Shown: piece after piece, positions 8,168 to 16,195 of the stretch | Layout of the letters: each line of letters begins with the position of its first letter | How positions within the stretch are numbered: position 1 is the stretch's first letter | NCBI GenBank assembly: GCA_041551965.1 | Contig: JBFELU010000006.1 | Coordinates: forward strand, 1 to 64,000 | DNA length: 64,000 nucleotides | Origin: JBFELU01 sp041551965 | Lineage (GTDB): Bacteria; Actinomycetota; Acidimicrobiia; Spongiisociales; UBA11373 | Direction: 5' to 3' | Notes under the pieces: model-generated | The model's database searches: none | The model's input: only the letters and a program-made list of their open reading frames with translations | What the model was told of the DNA's origin: nothing | Program-made: the position numbers and the translations under genes

Positions 8168-9622
8168 ATGCGGATTCTCGTCACCGGCGCAACCGGCTAT
8201 ATCGGCGGCCGTCTCGTGCCCCGCCTCCTCGAGGCGGGGCACGAGGTGCGCTGCATGGCCCGCCGGCCCAACAAACTCGCCGGCCGGCCGTGGTTCGACG
8301 ACGTCGAAGTGGTGGAAGGCGACGTCCTCGATGGCCGCCAGGTGAAAGATGCTGCCGCCGGCTGTGATGCCGCCTACTACCTCGTTCACTCGATGGCAGC
8401 CGGCAAGAACTTCGCCGAACGGGACCGGCAGGCAGCCCTCAACTTCCGGAAGGCGGCGGAAGCGGCCGGCATGCGTCGCATCGTGTACCTCGGCGGTCTG
8501 AGTCCGGAGGATGCGCCCCTCTCCGACCACCTTGCCAGCCGGCGTGAGGTGGGCCGACTGCTCACCGAAGGACCGACTCCCGTCACCGAACTCCGGGCGG
8601 CCGTCATCATCGGATCCGGCTCTCTCTCCTTCGAGATGCTTCGCTATCTCACCGAGGTGCTGCCCATCATGACCACCCCGAAGTGGGTGCGGACCCGCTG
8701 CCAGCCCATCGCCATCCGGGACGTCCTCGAGATCTTGGTACGAGTCGTGGACGACGAGGATCCCTCGGATCGCGTCGTCGAAATCGGCGGACCCGACACG
8801 CTCACCTACCAGCAGATGATGCAGGTCTACGCCGAAGAAGCCGGTCTGCGAAGACGGCTCATCATTCCGGTGCCGCTCCTGACCCCGCGCCTCTCATCGC
8901 TGTGGGTCGGCTTGGTGACACCCCTCCCCACCACCGTCGCCCGTCCTCTCGTCGAGAGCTTGCGCAGTGAAGTGGTCGTGGGCGACCGGGCCGCCGACGC
9001 CCTCCTCCCTTACCCGCCGACGCCGTACCGCGAGGCGGTACGGCGTGCGCTCGCCCGCATTCCAAACGAGGTGGCCACACGATGGTCCGACGCCGAGTCG
9101 AGCCCGGCGCTTCCCGTGGCCGGTGACCCGTCGTGGAGTGGGGGAACCGTCTTCGAGGATCGGCGGGTGATCCCCACCGACGCTGCACCCCATCACGTCT
9201 TCTGGGCCTTCAGCCGCATCGGCGGTGATGTCGGCTACTACGGGGTCACCTGGGCGTGGCGGCTTCGCGGCCTCCTCGACCGGCTCGTCGGGGGGGTCGG
9301 CCTGCGGCGGGGCCGCCGCCATCCCGAAGACGTCCGCGAGGGCGAAGCCATCGACTTCTGGCGCGTCGACCGGGTCGTCGGCGGCGAGCTGCTCCGATTG
9401 CGAGCCGAGATGCGGCTCCCCGGCCAGGCATGGCTCGAGTGGCAGATCGTGCCCACCGACGAGGGCTCCGACTTGATCCAGGTCGCCCGCTTCCGACCCC
9501 GCGGGTTGCTGGGGCGCCTCTACTGGTACGTCATGGCTCCGTTTCACACCGTGATCTTCCCCCGCATGGCTTGCCGCATCGCGGCCACCGCCGAGGAGCG
9601 GGGCTACTCCTGCGCGTCGTGA
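8168..9622 (+). CDS. NAD(P)-binding SDR/NmrA-like protein with C-terminal DUF2867 domain
   Basis: 484 residues. The N-terminal half is a Rossmann fold starting MRILVTGATGYIGG (GxxGxxG, residues 7-13), with ARRPNKL as the dinucleotide-selecting loop and YYLVHSM in the usual active-site position of atypical SDRs. The C-terminal part, from about residue 320, matches DUF2867: FSRIGGDVGYYGVTWAW, FWRVDRVV, LRLRAEMRLPGQAWLEW and FHTVIFPRM. Proteins of this build occur widely in actinobacteria. A redox or lipid-binding role is suspected but not shown. There is no Shine-Dalgarno before the ATG, so the transcript may be leaderless. The stop overlaps the start of the next gene (TGATG), which suggests translational coupling. 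Confidence 0.85.
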   Translation: MRILVTGATGYIGGRLVPRLLEAGHEVRCMARRPNKLAGRPWFDDVEVVEGDVLDGRQVKDAAAGCDAAYYLVHSMAAGKNFAERDRQAALNFRKAAEAAGMRRIVYLGGLSPEDAPLSDHLASRREVGRLLTEGPTPVTELRAAVIIGSGSLSFEMLRYLTEVLPIMTTPKWVRTRCQPIAIRDVLEILVRVVDDEDPSDRVVEIGGPDTLTYQQMMQVYAEEAGLRRRLIIPVPLLTPRLSSLWVGLVTPLPTTVARPLVESLRSEVVVGDRAADALLPYPPTPYREAVRRALARIPNEVATRWSDAESSPALPVAGDPSWSGGTVFEDRRVIPTDAAPHHVFWAFSRIGGDVGYYGVTWAWRLRGLLDRLVGGVGLRRGRRHPEDVREGEAIDFWRVDRVVGGELLRLRAEMRLPGQAWLEWQIVPTDEGSDLIQVARFRPRGLLGRLYWYVMAPFHTVIFPRMACRIAATAEERGYSCAS

Positions 9623-10407
9623 TGTCCGGATTCCCCGAAGCACTCGCCGCTGCGGCGATCGTGATCGTGGCTTCCATGACGATGTTGTGGGTCGTGAGCG
9701 TCGGGGTGCGCGACGCGAGCATCGTCGACATCTTCTGGGGGCCGGGCTTCGTCATCGTCGCCTGGGCCGTGTTCCTGGTCGCCGACGGCACCGGTTCTCG
9801 TCGACTGCTTCTGGCGCTGCTCACCACCATCTGGGGTCTGCGCCTCGGCGGCTATCTGGCGTGGCGCAATCTCGGCAAGGGGGAGGACTACCGCTATCAG
9901 GCCTTCCGAAAGCGTTACGGGCCGCGCTACTGGTTGATCAGCCTCTTCCAAGTGTTCCTGCTCCAGGGGATGTTCATGTGGATCGTCTCGCTCCCCCTCC
10001 AGGCGGGACAGATCCCCGCCACCCCAACGGGACTCGGATGGCAGACGTGGGCCGGTTGCGCGGTGTGGGCGGTCGGCCTGTTCTTCGAAGCCACCGGCGA
10101 CTTCCAGCTGGCCCGGTTCAAGGCCGACTCGGCCAATCGAGGCAAGGTTATGGATCGGGGATTGTGGCGTTACACCCGGCACCCGAACTACTTCGGCAAC
10201 TTCCTGGTGTGGTGGGGGATCTTCATCGTGGCCTTGGAGGCAAGGGGAACGTGGTGGACGATCATCGGACCGTTGGTGATGTCCTTCCTCCTCCTGCGCG
10301 TCAGCGGCGTGGCGATGCTGGAGCGCACCATCACCAAGCGGCGAGAGGGCTACGCCGAGTACATCGAGCGCACCAGCGCCTTCTTCCCGAGACCACCGCG
10401 GGCCTAG
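9622..10407 (+). CDS. DUF1295 integral membrane protein (steroid 5-alpha-reductase-like)
   Basis: 261 residues with about six to seven membrane segments. The signature near the C-terminus is RYTRHPNYFG followed by the conserved MLERTITKR..GYAEYIERTSAF, which marks DUF1295/isoprenylcysteine-methyltransferase-like membrane enzymes. Family members reduce or methylate hydrophobic substrates using NADPH or SAM bound at the cytoplasmic end of the bundle. The ATG at 9622 overlaps the preceding TGA, and a GTG at 9619 is an alternative start. The pairing with an SDR/DUF2867 gene recurs in actinobacteria and suggests a two-step reaction on a lipid, which is inference. Confidence 0.85.
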   Translation: MSGFPEALAAAAIVIVASMTMLWVVSVGVRDASIVDIFWGPGFVIVAWAVFLVADGTGSRRLLLALLTTIWGLRLGGYLAWRNLGKGEDYRYQAFRKRYGPRYWLISLFQVFLLQGMFMWIVSLPLQAGQIPATPTGLGWQTWAGCAVWAVGLFFEATGDFQLARFKADSANRGKVMDRGLWRYTRHPNYFGNFLVWWGIFIVALEARGTWWTIIGPLVMSFLLLRVSGVAMLERTITKRREGYAEYIERTSAFFPRPPRA

Positions 10408-10422
10408 TCCCCCGCCCAGACG

Positions 10423-12081
10423 TCAGCCCGTCTGACGCAGATCCCGCCGATCGAAGAGCACCACCGAGATGGCGAGCAGTCCCAGGGCGAGTGCGGCCAG
10501 GACCCCGGCGTGGCCCCAGTGCATGCCGTTGTTGAGGGGGTCGCTGGTCAAGTAGTAGTAGAAGGGTGACCACCTGGCGAAGCCCGCCAGTCGGTCGTTC
10601 AGCGGCAGGAAGGCGTTGAGCACGTACAACGCCAGCGCCGCCCCGGCCATGCCGTAGGACGCCAGCCTGGCGCGGCCGCTCGCGGCGCTGATCAGCAATG
10701 AGAGCATGCCGAAAACCATCGCCACGAGAACCGCCAGGACACACGTGGCGGCGACGTTCACCACGCTCATACCCAGACCGCCCATGAGCGATCCGAGGAC
10801 CGTCCCCACGAAGGTGAGCAGGCCCACCAGGGTGGCGATGCCCATCATCGCCACCGATTTCTCGATCACCACCGTCCTGCGCCGGATCGGGTTGGCGAGC
10901 AGCAACCCGATCGTCCTCTCGGCCTCTTCTCCGGCCAGCGAACGCGATCCGATGACCCCGGTCGCGACGAGAAAGGCAATCGGAACCGTCAGGCTGAAGA
11001 TCTCGGTCTGATACCACCCCTCGGCCGTGCCCATGTCGGCGTACCCGACCATGGCGAGGACCGCCTCCGGGAACTGGCTGGAGAAATCCCTGATCAGGTC
11101 GTCGATCAGCAGATAGAACGGCCCGATGACGACGCTCATCAGCAACATCACATACCCCACCGAGATCGTCAGGGTCTGATGGTCCGAGGCCGTCTTGGCG
11201 GCGACCCGAGAGACACGCGCCGAGCCGGCGATCTTCTCCATGATCTTCCTCGTCCGAGGGTTGGCACGCAGGCGATCGAGCAGGGTCACCGCCACACCCC
11301 GCTCCTTCAAGTCTCGACGATTGACTCCCACGACCGCCGAAGCCACCAAGACGGCCGATGAAGCAGCGAGCACGCCCAGGTGGCCCCAGTCGACGCCGTT
11401 CCTGATGGGTTGGCTCGCGTCGTAGTAGTGCCACGGGAAGAACTCGGAGACCCATTCCCATCCATCGACCAACGGGAAGAGGCCGACTGCGATGAACGAA
11501 AGCACCATCACGACGGCGGTGACACCCGAGGCCATGCCACGGCTTCCCGTCCAGGCCCCGAGCATCGTCGCCAGGGAGCCGAAGAAGACCGAAACCACGA
11601 ACATGTGCAGCACCAGCGCCCCGACGTGCATGTTCCCGATGCCGACGTCCAATATCGCCGGCACCACCCATCCGCCCAGGATCAGAATCGCCGACCCCGC
11701 CCCCACGAGCACGACCATCGAACCGGCCTTGGACAGGAGGACCCCGGTCCGGCTCACGGGATTCCCCAACAGGAGCCCAAACGTCCCCTTTCGCTCCTCG
11801 CCGGCGATCGAAGCCGCGCCCATCGACAGCGCCAGGGATGCCAAGGTCAGCGTCCCATAGGAGCTATAGATGGCTCCGTAGGCCAGTCCGGCGGAGTCCG
11901 CGTCTTCGGCGATGTTCATGAGCGCCCGAAAGCCTTCGGGGAGGTCGGTGTAGAAGGAGAGATCGATATCGCGGTAGACGAGCATTCCGAAGAGCAACAT
12001 CCCGGCGACGGCCATCGCACCGATCACCACCCCCTTCCACCGATCGAGGACCGTCTTGGTGAAGACGTTGGCGAGGATCAG
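10423..12081 (-). CDS. ABC-2 type exporter permease with two internally duplicated halves; probable CTG start
   Basis: The frame is open upstream of the first GTG (12030). A CTG at 12081 overlaps the stop of the ATPase gene (CTGA) and has AGGAGGG six nt upstream. It yields an N-terminus (LILANVFTKTVLDRWKG) that looks like the normal amphipathic start of this permease family, so I place the start there (552 residues). Both halves carry the same marks. GEERKGTFGLLLGNPVSR and GEEAERTIGLLLANPIRR are the first pair, and a YYxxxxPxxNGxxWGHxGVLAA element ends each half. The permease is therefore a fused tandem of two ABC-2 domains with about 12 membrane segments and would pair with the ATPase encoded just upstream. 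Substrate unknown. Confidence 0.85.
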   Translation of the reverse strand: MILANVFTKTVLDRWKGVVIGAMAVAGMLLFGMLVYRDIDLSFYTDLPEGFRALMNIAEDADSAGLAYGAIYSSYGTLTLASLALSMGAASIAGEERKGTFGLLLGNPVSRTGVLLSKAGSMVVLVGAGSAILILGGWVVPAILDVGIGNMHVGALVLHMFVVSVFFGSLATMLGAWTGSRGMASGVTAVVMVLSFIAVGLFPLVDGWEWVSEFFPWHYYDASQPIRNGVDWGHLGVLAASSAVLVASAVVGVNRRDLKERGVAVTLLDRLRANPRTRKIMEKIAGSARVSRVAAKTASDHQTLTISVGYVMLLMSVVIGPFYLLIDDLIRDFSSQFPEAVLAMVGYADMGTAEGWYQTEIFSLTVPIAFLVATGVIGSRSLAGEEAERTIGLLLANPIRRRTVVIEKSVAMMGIATLVGLLTFVGTVLGSLMGGLGMSVVNVAATCVLAVLVAMVFGMLSLLISAASGRARLASYGMAGAALALYVLNAFLPLNDRLAGFARWSPFYYYLTSDPLNNGMHWGHAGVLAALALGLLAISVVLFDRRDLRQTG

Positions 12082-12980
12082 GCGGGACCCTCCTCGTCGC
12101 GGTAGTAGGTGAGGAACACCTCCTCGAGGTCCGCTTCGTGGGTGACGATGTCCACGACGTCGTAGCGACCGGCGATGGTCGTCAGCAGCGCGTCGATCGT
12201 CCCATCGAAGGTGAGAACGACTCGATGGTCGGTCACCTCCATGTCGCGCACACCTTCCACCTGCTCGAACACCCCCGACTCCACAGGTGTGGCGAATTCG
12301 AACTCGATGCGACGGAGACCCTTGGATCTGAGGTCGGCGACCGTTTCCACGGCGACCAGCAGGCCGCGACGGATGATGCCCACCCGATCGGCCACCCGCT
12401 GGACCTCCGAGAGGGTGTGACTGGACAGGAAGACGGTCCGTCCTTCAGCGGTCATCTCGCGCACCATCGACTGGAACTCACGCTGCATCAATGGGTCGAG
12501 GCCGGAACTGGGCTCGTCCATGATCAGCACCTCAGGCCGGTTCATGAAGGCCTGGATCAGGCCCACCTTCTGGCGGTTGCCGGAGGAGAGATCACCGACC
12601 TTCTTGGAGAGGTCGGCTTCGAGCCGCTCGGCGAGCTCGTCGACAAAGGACCAGTCGACCCCTCCCCGCAGATTCGCAAAGAAGGTGACCGTGTCCTTCC
12701 CCGTGAGGTTCGGATACATCGCCAGATCACCGGGGACGTAGCCGATGTGACGGCGAATCTCCACCGAATGGCGGTGGGTGTCCATCCCCAGGATCGACGC
12801 TCTGCCTGCCGTGGGCCTGATCTCGTCGAGGATGGTGCGAATCGTGGTGGTCTTCCCGGCACCATTCGGCCCCAAGAACCCGAACACCTCGCCGGCGAAG
12901 ACGTCCAGGTCGAGATCAATCAGCGCCTCGACGGTGCCGTAGTGCTTGGTCAAGCCCTCGGTACTGATGACGGCCGTCAT
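12078..12980 (-). CDS. ABC-2 exporter ATP-binding protein
   Basis: 300 residues. Walker A is GPNGAGKTTT, the Q-loop region is YVPGDLAMYPNLTG, the signature is LSSGNRQKVGL, Walker B is VLIMDEPSSGLDP, and the switch histidine sits in SSHTLSEV. A C-terminal extension of about 80 residues (EFATPVESGVF to EADLEEVFLTYY) is the usual regulatory tail of NatA/CcmA-like exporters. It powers the duplicated permease encoded immediately downstream, whose start overlaps this stop. The gene starts with ATG about 60 nt from the arsenite methyltransferase stop. The exported substrate cannot be inferred. Confidence 0.93.
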   Translation of the reverse strand: MTAVISTEGLTKHYGTVEALIDLDLDVFAGEVFGFLGPNGAGKTTTIRTILDEIRPTAGRASILGMDTHRHSVEIRRHIGYVPGDLAMYPNLTGKDTVTFFANLRGGVDWSFVDELAERLEADLSKKVGDLSSGNRQKVGLIQAFMNRPEVLIMDEPSSGLDPLMQREFQSMVREMTAEGRTVFLSSHTLSEVQRVADRVGIIRRGLLVAVETVADLRSKGLRRIEFEFATPVESGVFEQVEGVRDMEVTDHRVVLTFDGTIDALLTTIAGRYDVVDIVTHEADLEEVFLTYYRDEEGPA

Positions 12981-13040
12981 CGGCTCCTCGATGGACGTAC
13001 CGATGCTAGGGCCGTATCGATCTCGTTCTGTCGCGGGCCG

Positions 13041-13742
13041 CTACTCCGGCCTTCGCGCGGTGATGGAAGCGCCCACCACCGACGGTGGAGCACCGGCGAC
13101 CCGGCCCGTGATCTCGATTGCCGGACGCCGGAAGCCGGCATCGAGCAGCATTCGCAGATACTCGTTCGACGCAAGGGCACCCGCCACGCAGCCGGTCCAG
13201 GCGGCCACGTCGGCGGCGACGTCCTCCGGCAGCGCGTCGAGCAGCACGATGTCGCTGACGGCAAACGTTCCGTTCGGCCGGAGCACCCGGAATGCCTCGA
13301 TCAGTGCCCGATCCTTCTCGGGCGAGAGGTTGATCACGCAGTTGCTGATGATCACGTCGACCGAGGCATCGGGGAGCGGGATGGCTTCGAGTTCTCCCTT
13401 GAGGAACTCGACATTGTCGATGCCCGCTTCGGCCTGGTTCTTCCTGGCGAGGTCGAGCATCTCGTCGGTCATGTCGAGGCCGATGACCTTCCCGGTCGGT
13501 CCGACTCGCCGAGCCGCCAAGAAGACGTCGAGACCTCCACCGCTGCCCAGATCGAGGACCACCTGCCCCTCGGTCAGCCGCGCCAGCGCAACCGGATTGC
13601 CGCACCCGAGCGAGGTGTCGGCGACGTGTTCCAGACCACCCAGATCCTCGCCCCGGTAGAGGTCCGGGCCACAGCAGTCGGGTCGAGAGGCCGAGGCCAA
13701 TTGGGCATACCGCTTCCGAACCGCTTCTTTGATGCTCACCAT
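13041..13742 (-). CDS. arsM: Arsenite S-adenosylmethionine methyltransferase (ArsM-like)
   Basis: 233 residues from the ATG at 13742, which has GGAGG 5 nt upstream. The SAM-binding motif VLDLGSGGGLDVFLAA is followed by GLDMTDEML and ISNCVINLSPEK. Cysteines lie at 23, 24, 47, 135 and 185; Cys135 and Cys185 occupy the positions that bind As(III) in known ArsM enzymes. The family methylates arsenite stepwise to less toxic or volatile species. No arsR, arsB or arsC lies next to it. The region upstream holds repeated TCGATA-like elements, a plausible operator for an ArsR-family repressor encoded elsewhere. Confidence 0.9.
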   Translation of the reverse strand: MVSIKEAVRKRYAQLASASRPDCCGPDLYRGEDLGGLEHVADTSLGCGNPVALARLTEGQVVLDLGSGGGLDVFLAARRVGPTGKVIGLDMTDEMLDLARKNQAEAGIDNVEFLKGELEAIPLPDASVDVIISNCVINLSPEKDRALIEAFRVLRPNGTFAVSDIVLLDALPEDVAADVAAWTGCVAGALASNEYLRMLLDAGFRRPAIEITGRVAGAPPSVVGASITARRPE

Positions 13743-13754
13743 GGAGTCCTCCAC

Positions 13755-13792
13755 TCATCGATCACCATCAATATATCGACAGTTATCGATAC
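13755..13792. promoter_or_regulatory. Candidate ArsR/SmtB-type operator in the arsM / LON-domain intergenic space
   Basis: On the arsM strand the region reads TATCGATAACTGTCGATA and continues into an AT-rich TATTGATG. It contains several related TCGATA/TTGATG elements in imperfect inverted order, which is unusual in this GC-rich sequence. ArsR-family repressors typically bind AT-rich dyads of this size in front of arsenic genes. The assignment is inference from position and symmetry only. Confidence 0.4.
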
Positions 13793-13813
13793 ATGCAAGA
13801 TAGAGTGCCGTCG

Positions 13814-14431
13814 ATGGTCGACCTCCCGATGTTCCCCCTCGAGAACCCGGTCGTTCCCCACACTGCGATCCCCCTCCACATCTTCGAGGACCGGTACCGG
13901 CGCATGATCCGCGACCTTCTCGACGGCGATCGGAAGTTGGGGATCGTCATGATCGAACGCGGCAGCGAAGTAGGCGGCGGCGACACCAGGAGCGCCGTGG
14001 GAACACTCGCCCGAGTCGCCGACGCCGAGCAACTCGACGACGGGCGCTGGATCGCCGTCGTCGTCGGCCTCGAGCGGATCAGGGTCCATCACTGGATCGC
14101 CGAGGACCCCTACCCCAGGGCCGAGATCGAGCCCTTTCCCGCTCTGCCGAGTGCAGCCGGGCTCGCAGAGCGCAAAGCCCTCGAGTCCTCCGTCCGCCGT
14201 CTCGCCGCCTTGCTCGCCGAACTCGACGAGCCGGGGCCGCCTGTCACCGTCGAACTCTCCGACGAACCGATCGCCGCTGCCTTCCAGGCGATCGTCGCCT
14301 CGCCGATCGGTCCCCTCGATGCCCAACGTCTCCTCGAGGTACCCGCCGGAGACGATCTGATTGCGAGGGTTCTGGAGACACTGGCGGAGAAGGAGGAACT
14401 CGCCCGCATGCGTCTCGCCACCGGCGACTAG
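13814..14431 (+). CDS. LON peptidase substrate-binding (N-terminal) domain protein
   Basis: 205 residues from the ATG at 13814, where the conserved family start MVDLPMFPLENPVVPHTAIP begins. An in-frame ATG at 13793 would extend it by seven residues into the operator-like region. LHIFEDRYRRMI is the second family hallmark, and the LON-NTD beta-barrel is followed by a helical C-terminal part. No AAA+ or Ser/Lys protease domain is present, so this is the stand-alone form. Such proteins are thought to act as substrate adaptors or to have an unrelated role. The TAG shares the palindrome CTAG with the stop of the convergent ABC permease gene. Confidence 0.85.
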   Translation: MVDLPMFPLENPVVPHTAIPLHIFEDRYRRMIRDLLDGDRKLGIVMIERGSEVGGGDTRSAVGTLARVADAEQLDDGRWIAVVVGLERIRVHHWIAEDPYPRAEIEPFPALPSAAGLAERKALESSVRRLAALLAELDEPGPPVTVELSDEPIAAAFQAIVASPIGPLDAQRLLEVPAGDDLIARVLETLAEKEELARMRLATGD

Positions 14432-15276
14432 CGGGCTGCCGACCGCCACGCCTCCCGCAATCGGACCTTCCCGCTCCTGAGCATCCCGCCGGAGTAGACC
14501 CGCTCGGCGGCCAGGATCAGGCCGTAGCTCGAGGCCACCACCAATGCCACCGCGATCCCGATCTCCCAGTGCTGTGCTGATCCATGCACCATTCGCAGCG
14601 GCATCGTGACCGGGGCCAGGGGCGGAAGAAGGGAGGCGATCCGGAGTACGAGGCCATCCGCTCCCCCATAGGCCGAGGCGCCGCCGATGAAGTAGCCGAC
14701 CATGAGCACGAGGTTGATCGGTCCGGCCGCGTTGGCGGCGTTCTGATGCCGGGCCACCAGCGATCCGGCGGCGGCATACACGACGGCGTAGAACGCAAAC
14801 CCGAGTACGAACCAGACGATCACGATGCCGACTGCACCCGCCGTTGCGGCCGGCAACTCGAACCGGTCCAACGCCGAGCCGACCACCAGCACCAGAGACC
14901 CGGTGAACACCACTTCGAACAGCCCGATGAGGCCGATGGCGACCACCTTGCCGACGAGCAGGTGACGCGGCCTCATCGCACCCAGGATCACCTCGGCGAC
15001 CCGGCTGTTCTTCTCCTCGGCCACACCAAGCAGGATCACTTGGCCGGTCATGACGATCGCCATGAAGAGGATGACGACACCCAGGAACCCGACGACCTGA
15101 TCGGCCTCGTCGGACGCCAATCGAATGGGATTCGGCTTCCCCGACCCGACCGTCTGAAGGATCACCAGGCCGACCAGTGCCGTCACCGCCAAGACCCCTG
15201 TGACGATCACCGCAGCCTTCCTCCGCGCCCGGAGTTCCCGCTGGATCACGAGGAAGACCGTTCGCACCGCCGTCAC
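14428..15276 (-). CDS. ABC-2 type exporter permease (NatB-like)
   Basis: 282 residues with about six membrane segments. The N-terminal RELRARRKAAVIVTGVL gives the first segment. LGVAEEKNSRVAEVILGAMRPRHLLVGKV is the diagnostic cytoplasmic loop of NatB-like permeases, which contacts the ATPase. ALDRFELPAATAG falls in an extracytoplasmic part and LPPLAPVTMPLRM near the last helices. The GTG start overlaps the upstream ATPase stop by 4 nt (GTGA), so the two are co-translated. The homologous NatAB system exports Na+. Na+ specificity here is only a possibility. Confidence 0.88.
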   Translation of the reverse strand: MTAVRTVFLVIQRELRARRKAAVIVTGVLAVTALVGLVILQTVGSGKPNPIRLASDEADQVVGFLGVVILFMAIVMTGQVILLGVAEEKNSRVAEVILGAMRPRHLLVGKVVAIGLIGLFEVVFTGSLVLVVGSALDRFELPAATAGAVGIVIVWFVLGFAFYAVVYAAAGSLVARHQNAANAAGPINLVLMVGYFIGGASAYGGADGLVLRIASLLPPLAPVTMPLRMVHGSAQHWEIGIAVALVVASSYGLILAAERVYSGGMLRSGKVRLREAWRSAAR

Positions 15277-16166
15277 GACCCCGCCACCTCATTGAAGACC
15301 TCCGAGAGGTCTGGAGGTCGAACCGAGAACTCGACCACCTCCCCGAGACCGGCCGCCACCCGGGAGACCCGCTCGAGGTCGATGTGGCCCTCGATCACCA
15401 TCCGAAGCCGGTCTGTGTCGACTTCGACCGGTCGCCCCAGGTCGAGCAGCCGATTCCAGTCGACTCCGGTTCCTCCGCGAATACCCACCTCGAGGTACCG
15501 CCACGGCAGCGATGCCCTCAACTCGTCGACTTGCCCCTCGGCGACCACCCGCCCGCGATGGAGGATCACCACCTCGTCGCACAGATGCTCTACGAGGTCG
15601 AGCTGGTGACTGGAGAACAGCACCGCAGTCCCGCTCGCCGCACGGTCGCGAAGCACCCCGGCGAGCACCCCGGCCGCCACCGGATCGAGGCCGGAGAACG
15701 GCTCATCGAGGACGAGCAACTCCGGATCGTGAACCATGGCGACCGCCAGTTGGACCCGCTGTTGGTTGCCGTGCGACAGTTCGTCGACTCGAGCCTCGAG
15801 ACGGTCACCGAGTCCGAATTCCGTGAGGAGTCGTGCCGCGGCGTCGCTCGCGTCGGTGTGCGACATTCCGTGGAGCCGTCCGAAGTAGATCACCTGCTCG
15901 TGAATCCTCATCCGCGGATACAGGCCCCGCTCCTCCGGCATGTACCCGAAACGGAGCCGATCCTCCGGCCGTACCGGTCTTCCGTCCCATTGCACGGTGC
16001 CGGAGTCGGGAACCACGAGGTCGAAGACCGAGCGCATCGCCGTCGTCTTGCCGGCTCCGTTGGGGCCGAGAAACCCGAGCATCTCACCGCGTGCCACCAT
16101 GAGCCGGCACCCGTCCAGTGCCGTCACTTCGCCGAAGTGCTTAGTCAGTCGGTCGAGGAGAAGCAT
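15273..16166 (-). CDS. ABC-2 exporter ATP-binding protein (NatA-like)
   Basis: 297 residues from the ATG at 16166; a TTG three codons upstream also fits the frame. Walker A is GPNGAGKTTAM, the Q-loop region FGYMPEERGLYPRM is typical of NatA, the signature is LSHGNQQRVQLAVAM, Walker B is LLVLDEPFSGLDP and the H-loop is SSHQLDLVEHL. The C-terminal regulatory tail runs to the end. It forms an exporter with the permease encoded immediately downstream. The upstream neighbour is a peptidoglycan-binding lipoprotein on the same strand. Confidence 0.93.
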   Translation of the reverse strand: MLLLDRLTKHFGEVTALDGCRLMVARGEMLGFLGPNGAGKTTAMRSVFDLVVPDSGTVQWDGRPVRPEDRLRFGYMPEERGLYPRMRIHEQVIYFGRLHGMSHTDASDAAARLLTEFGLGDRLEARVDELSHGNQQRVQLAVAMVHDPELLVLDEPFSGLDPVAAGVLAGVLRDRAASGTAVLFSSHQLDLVEHLCDEVVILHRGRVVAEGQVDELRASLPWRYLEVGIRGGTGVDWNRLLDLGRPVEVDTDRLRMVIEGHIDLERVSRVAAGLGEVVEFSVRPPDLSEVFNEVAGS

Positions 16167-16195
16167 GGGCTCCAATCGTCGCAGGCAGGCCCACC

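Noticed and set aside
12138..13907. Plus-strand open frame of 589 codons
   Set aside because: It covers the ABC ATPase and arsM genes, both of which have intact motifs on the minus strand.
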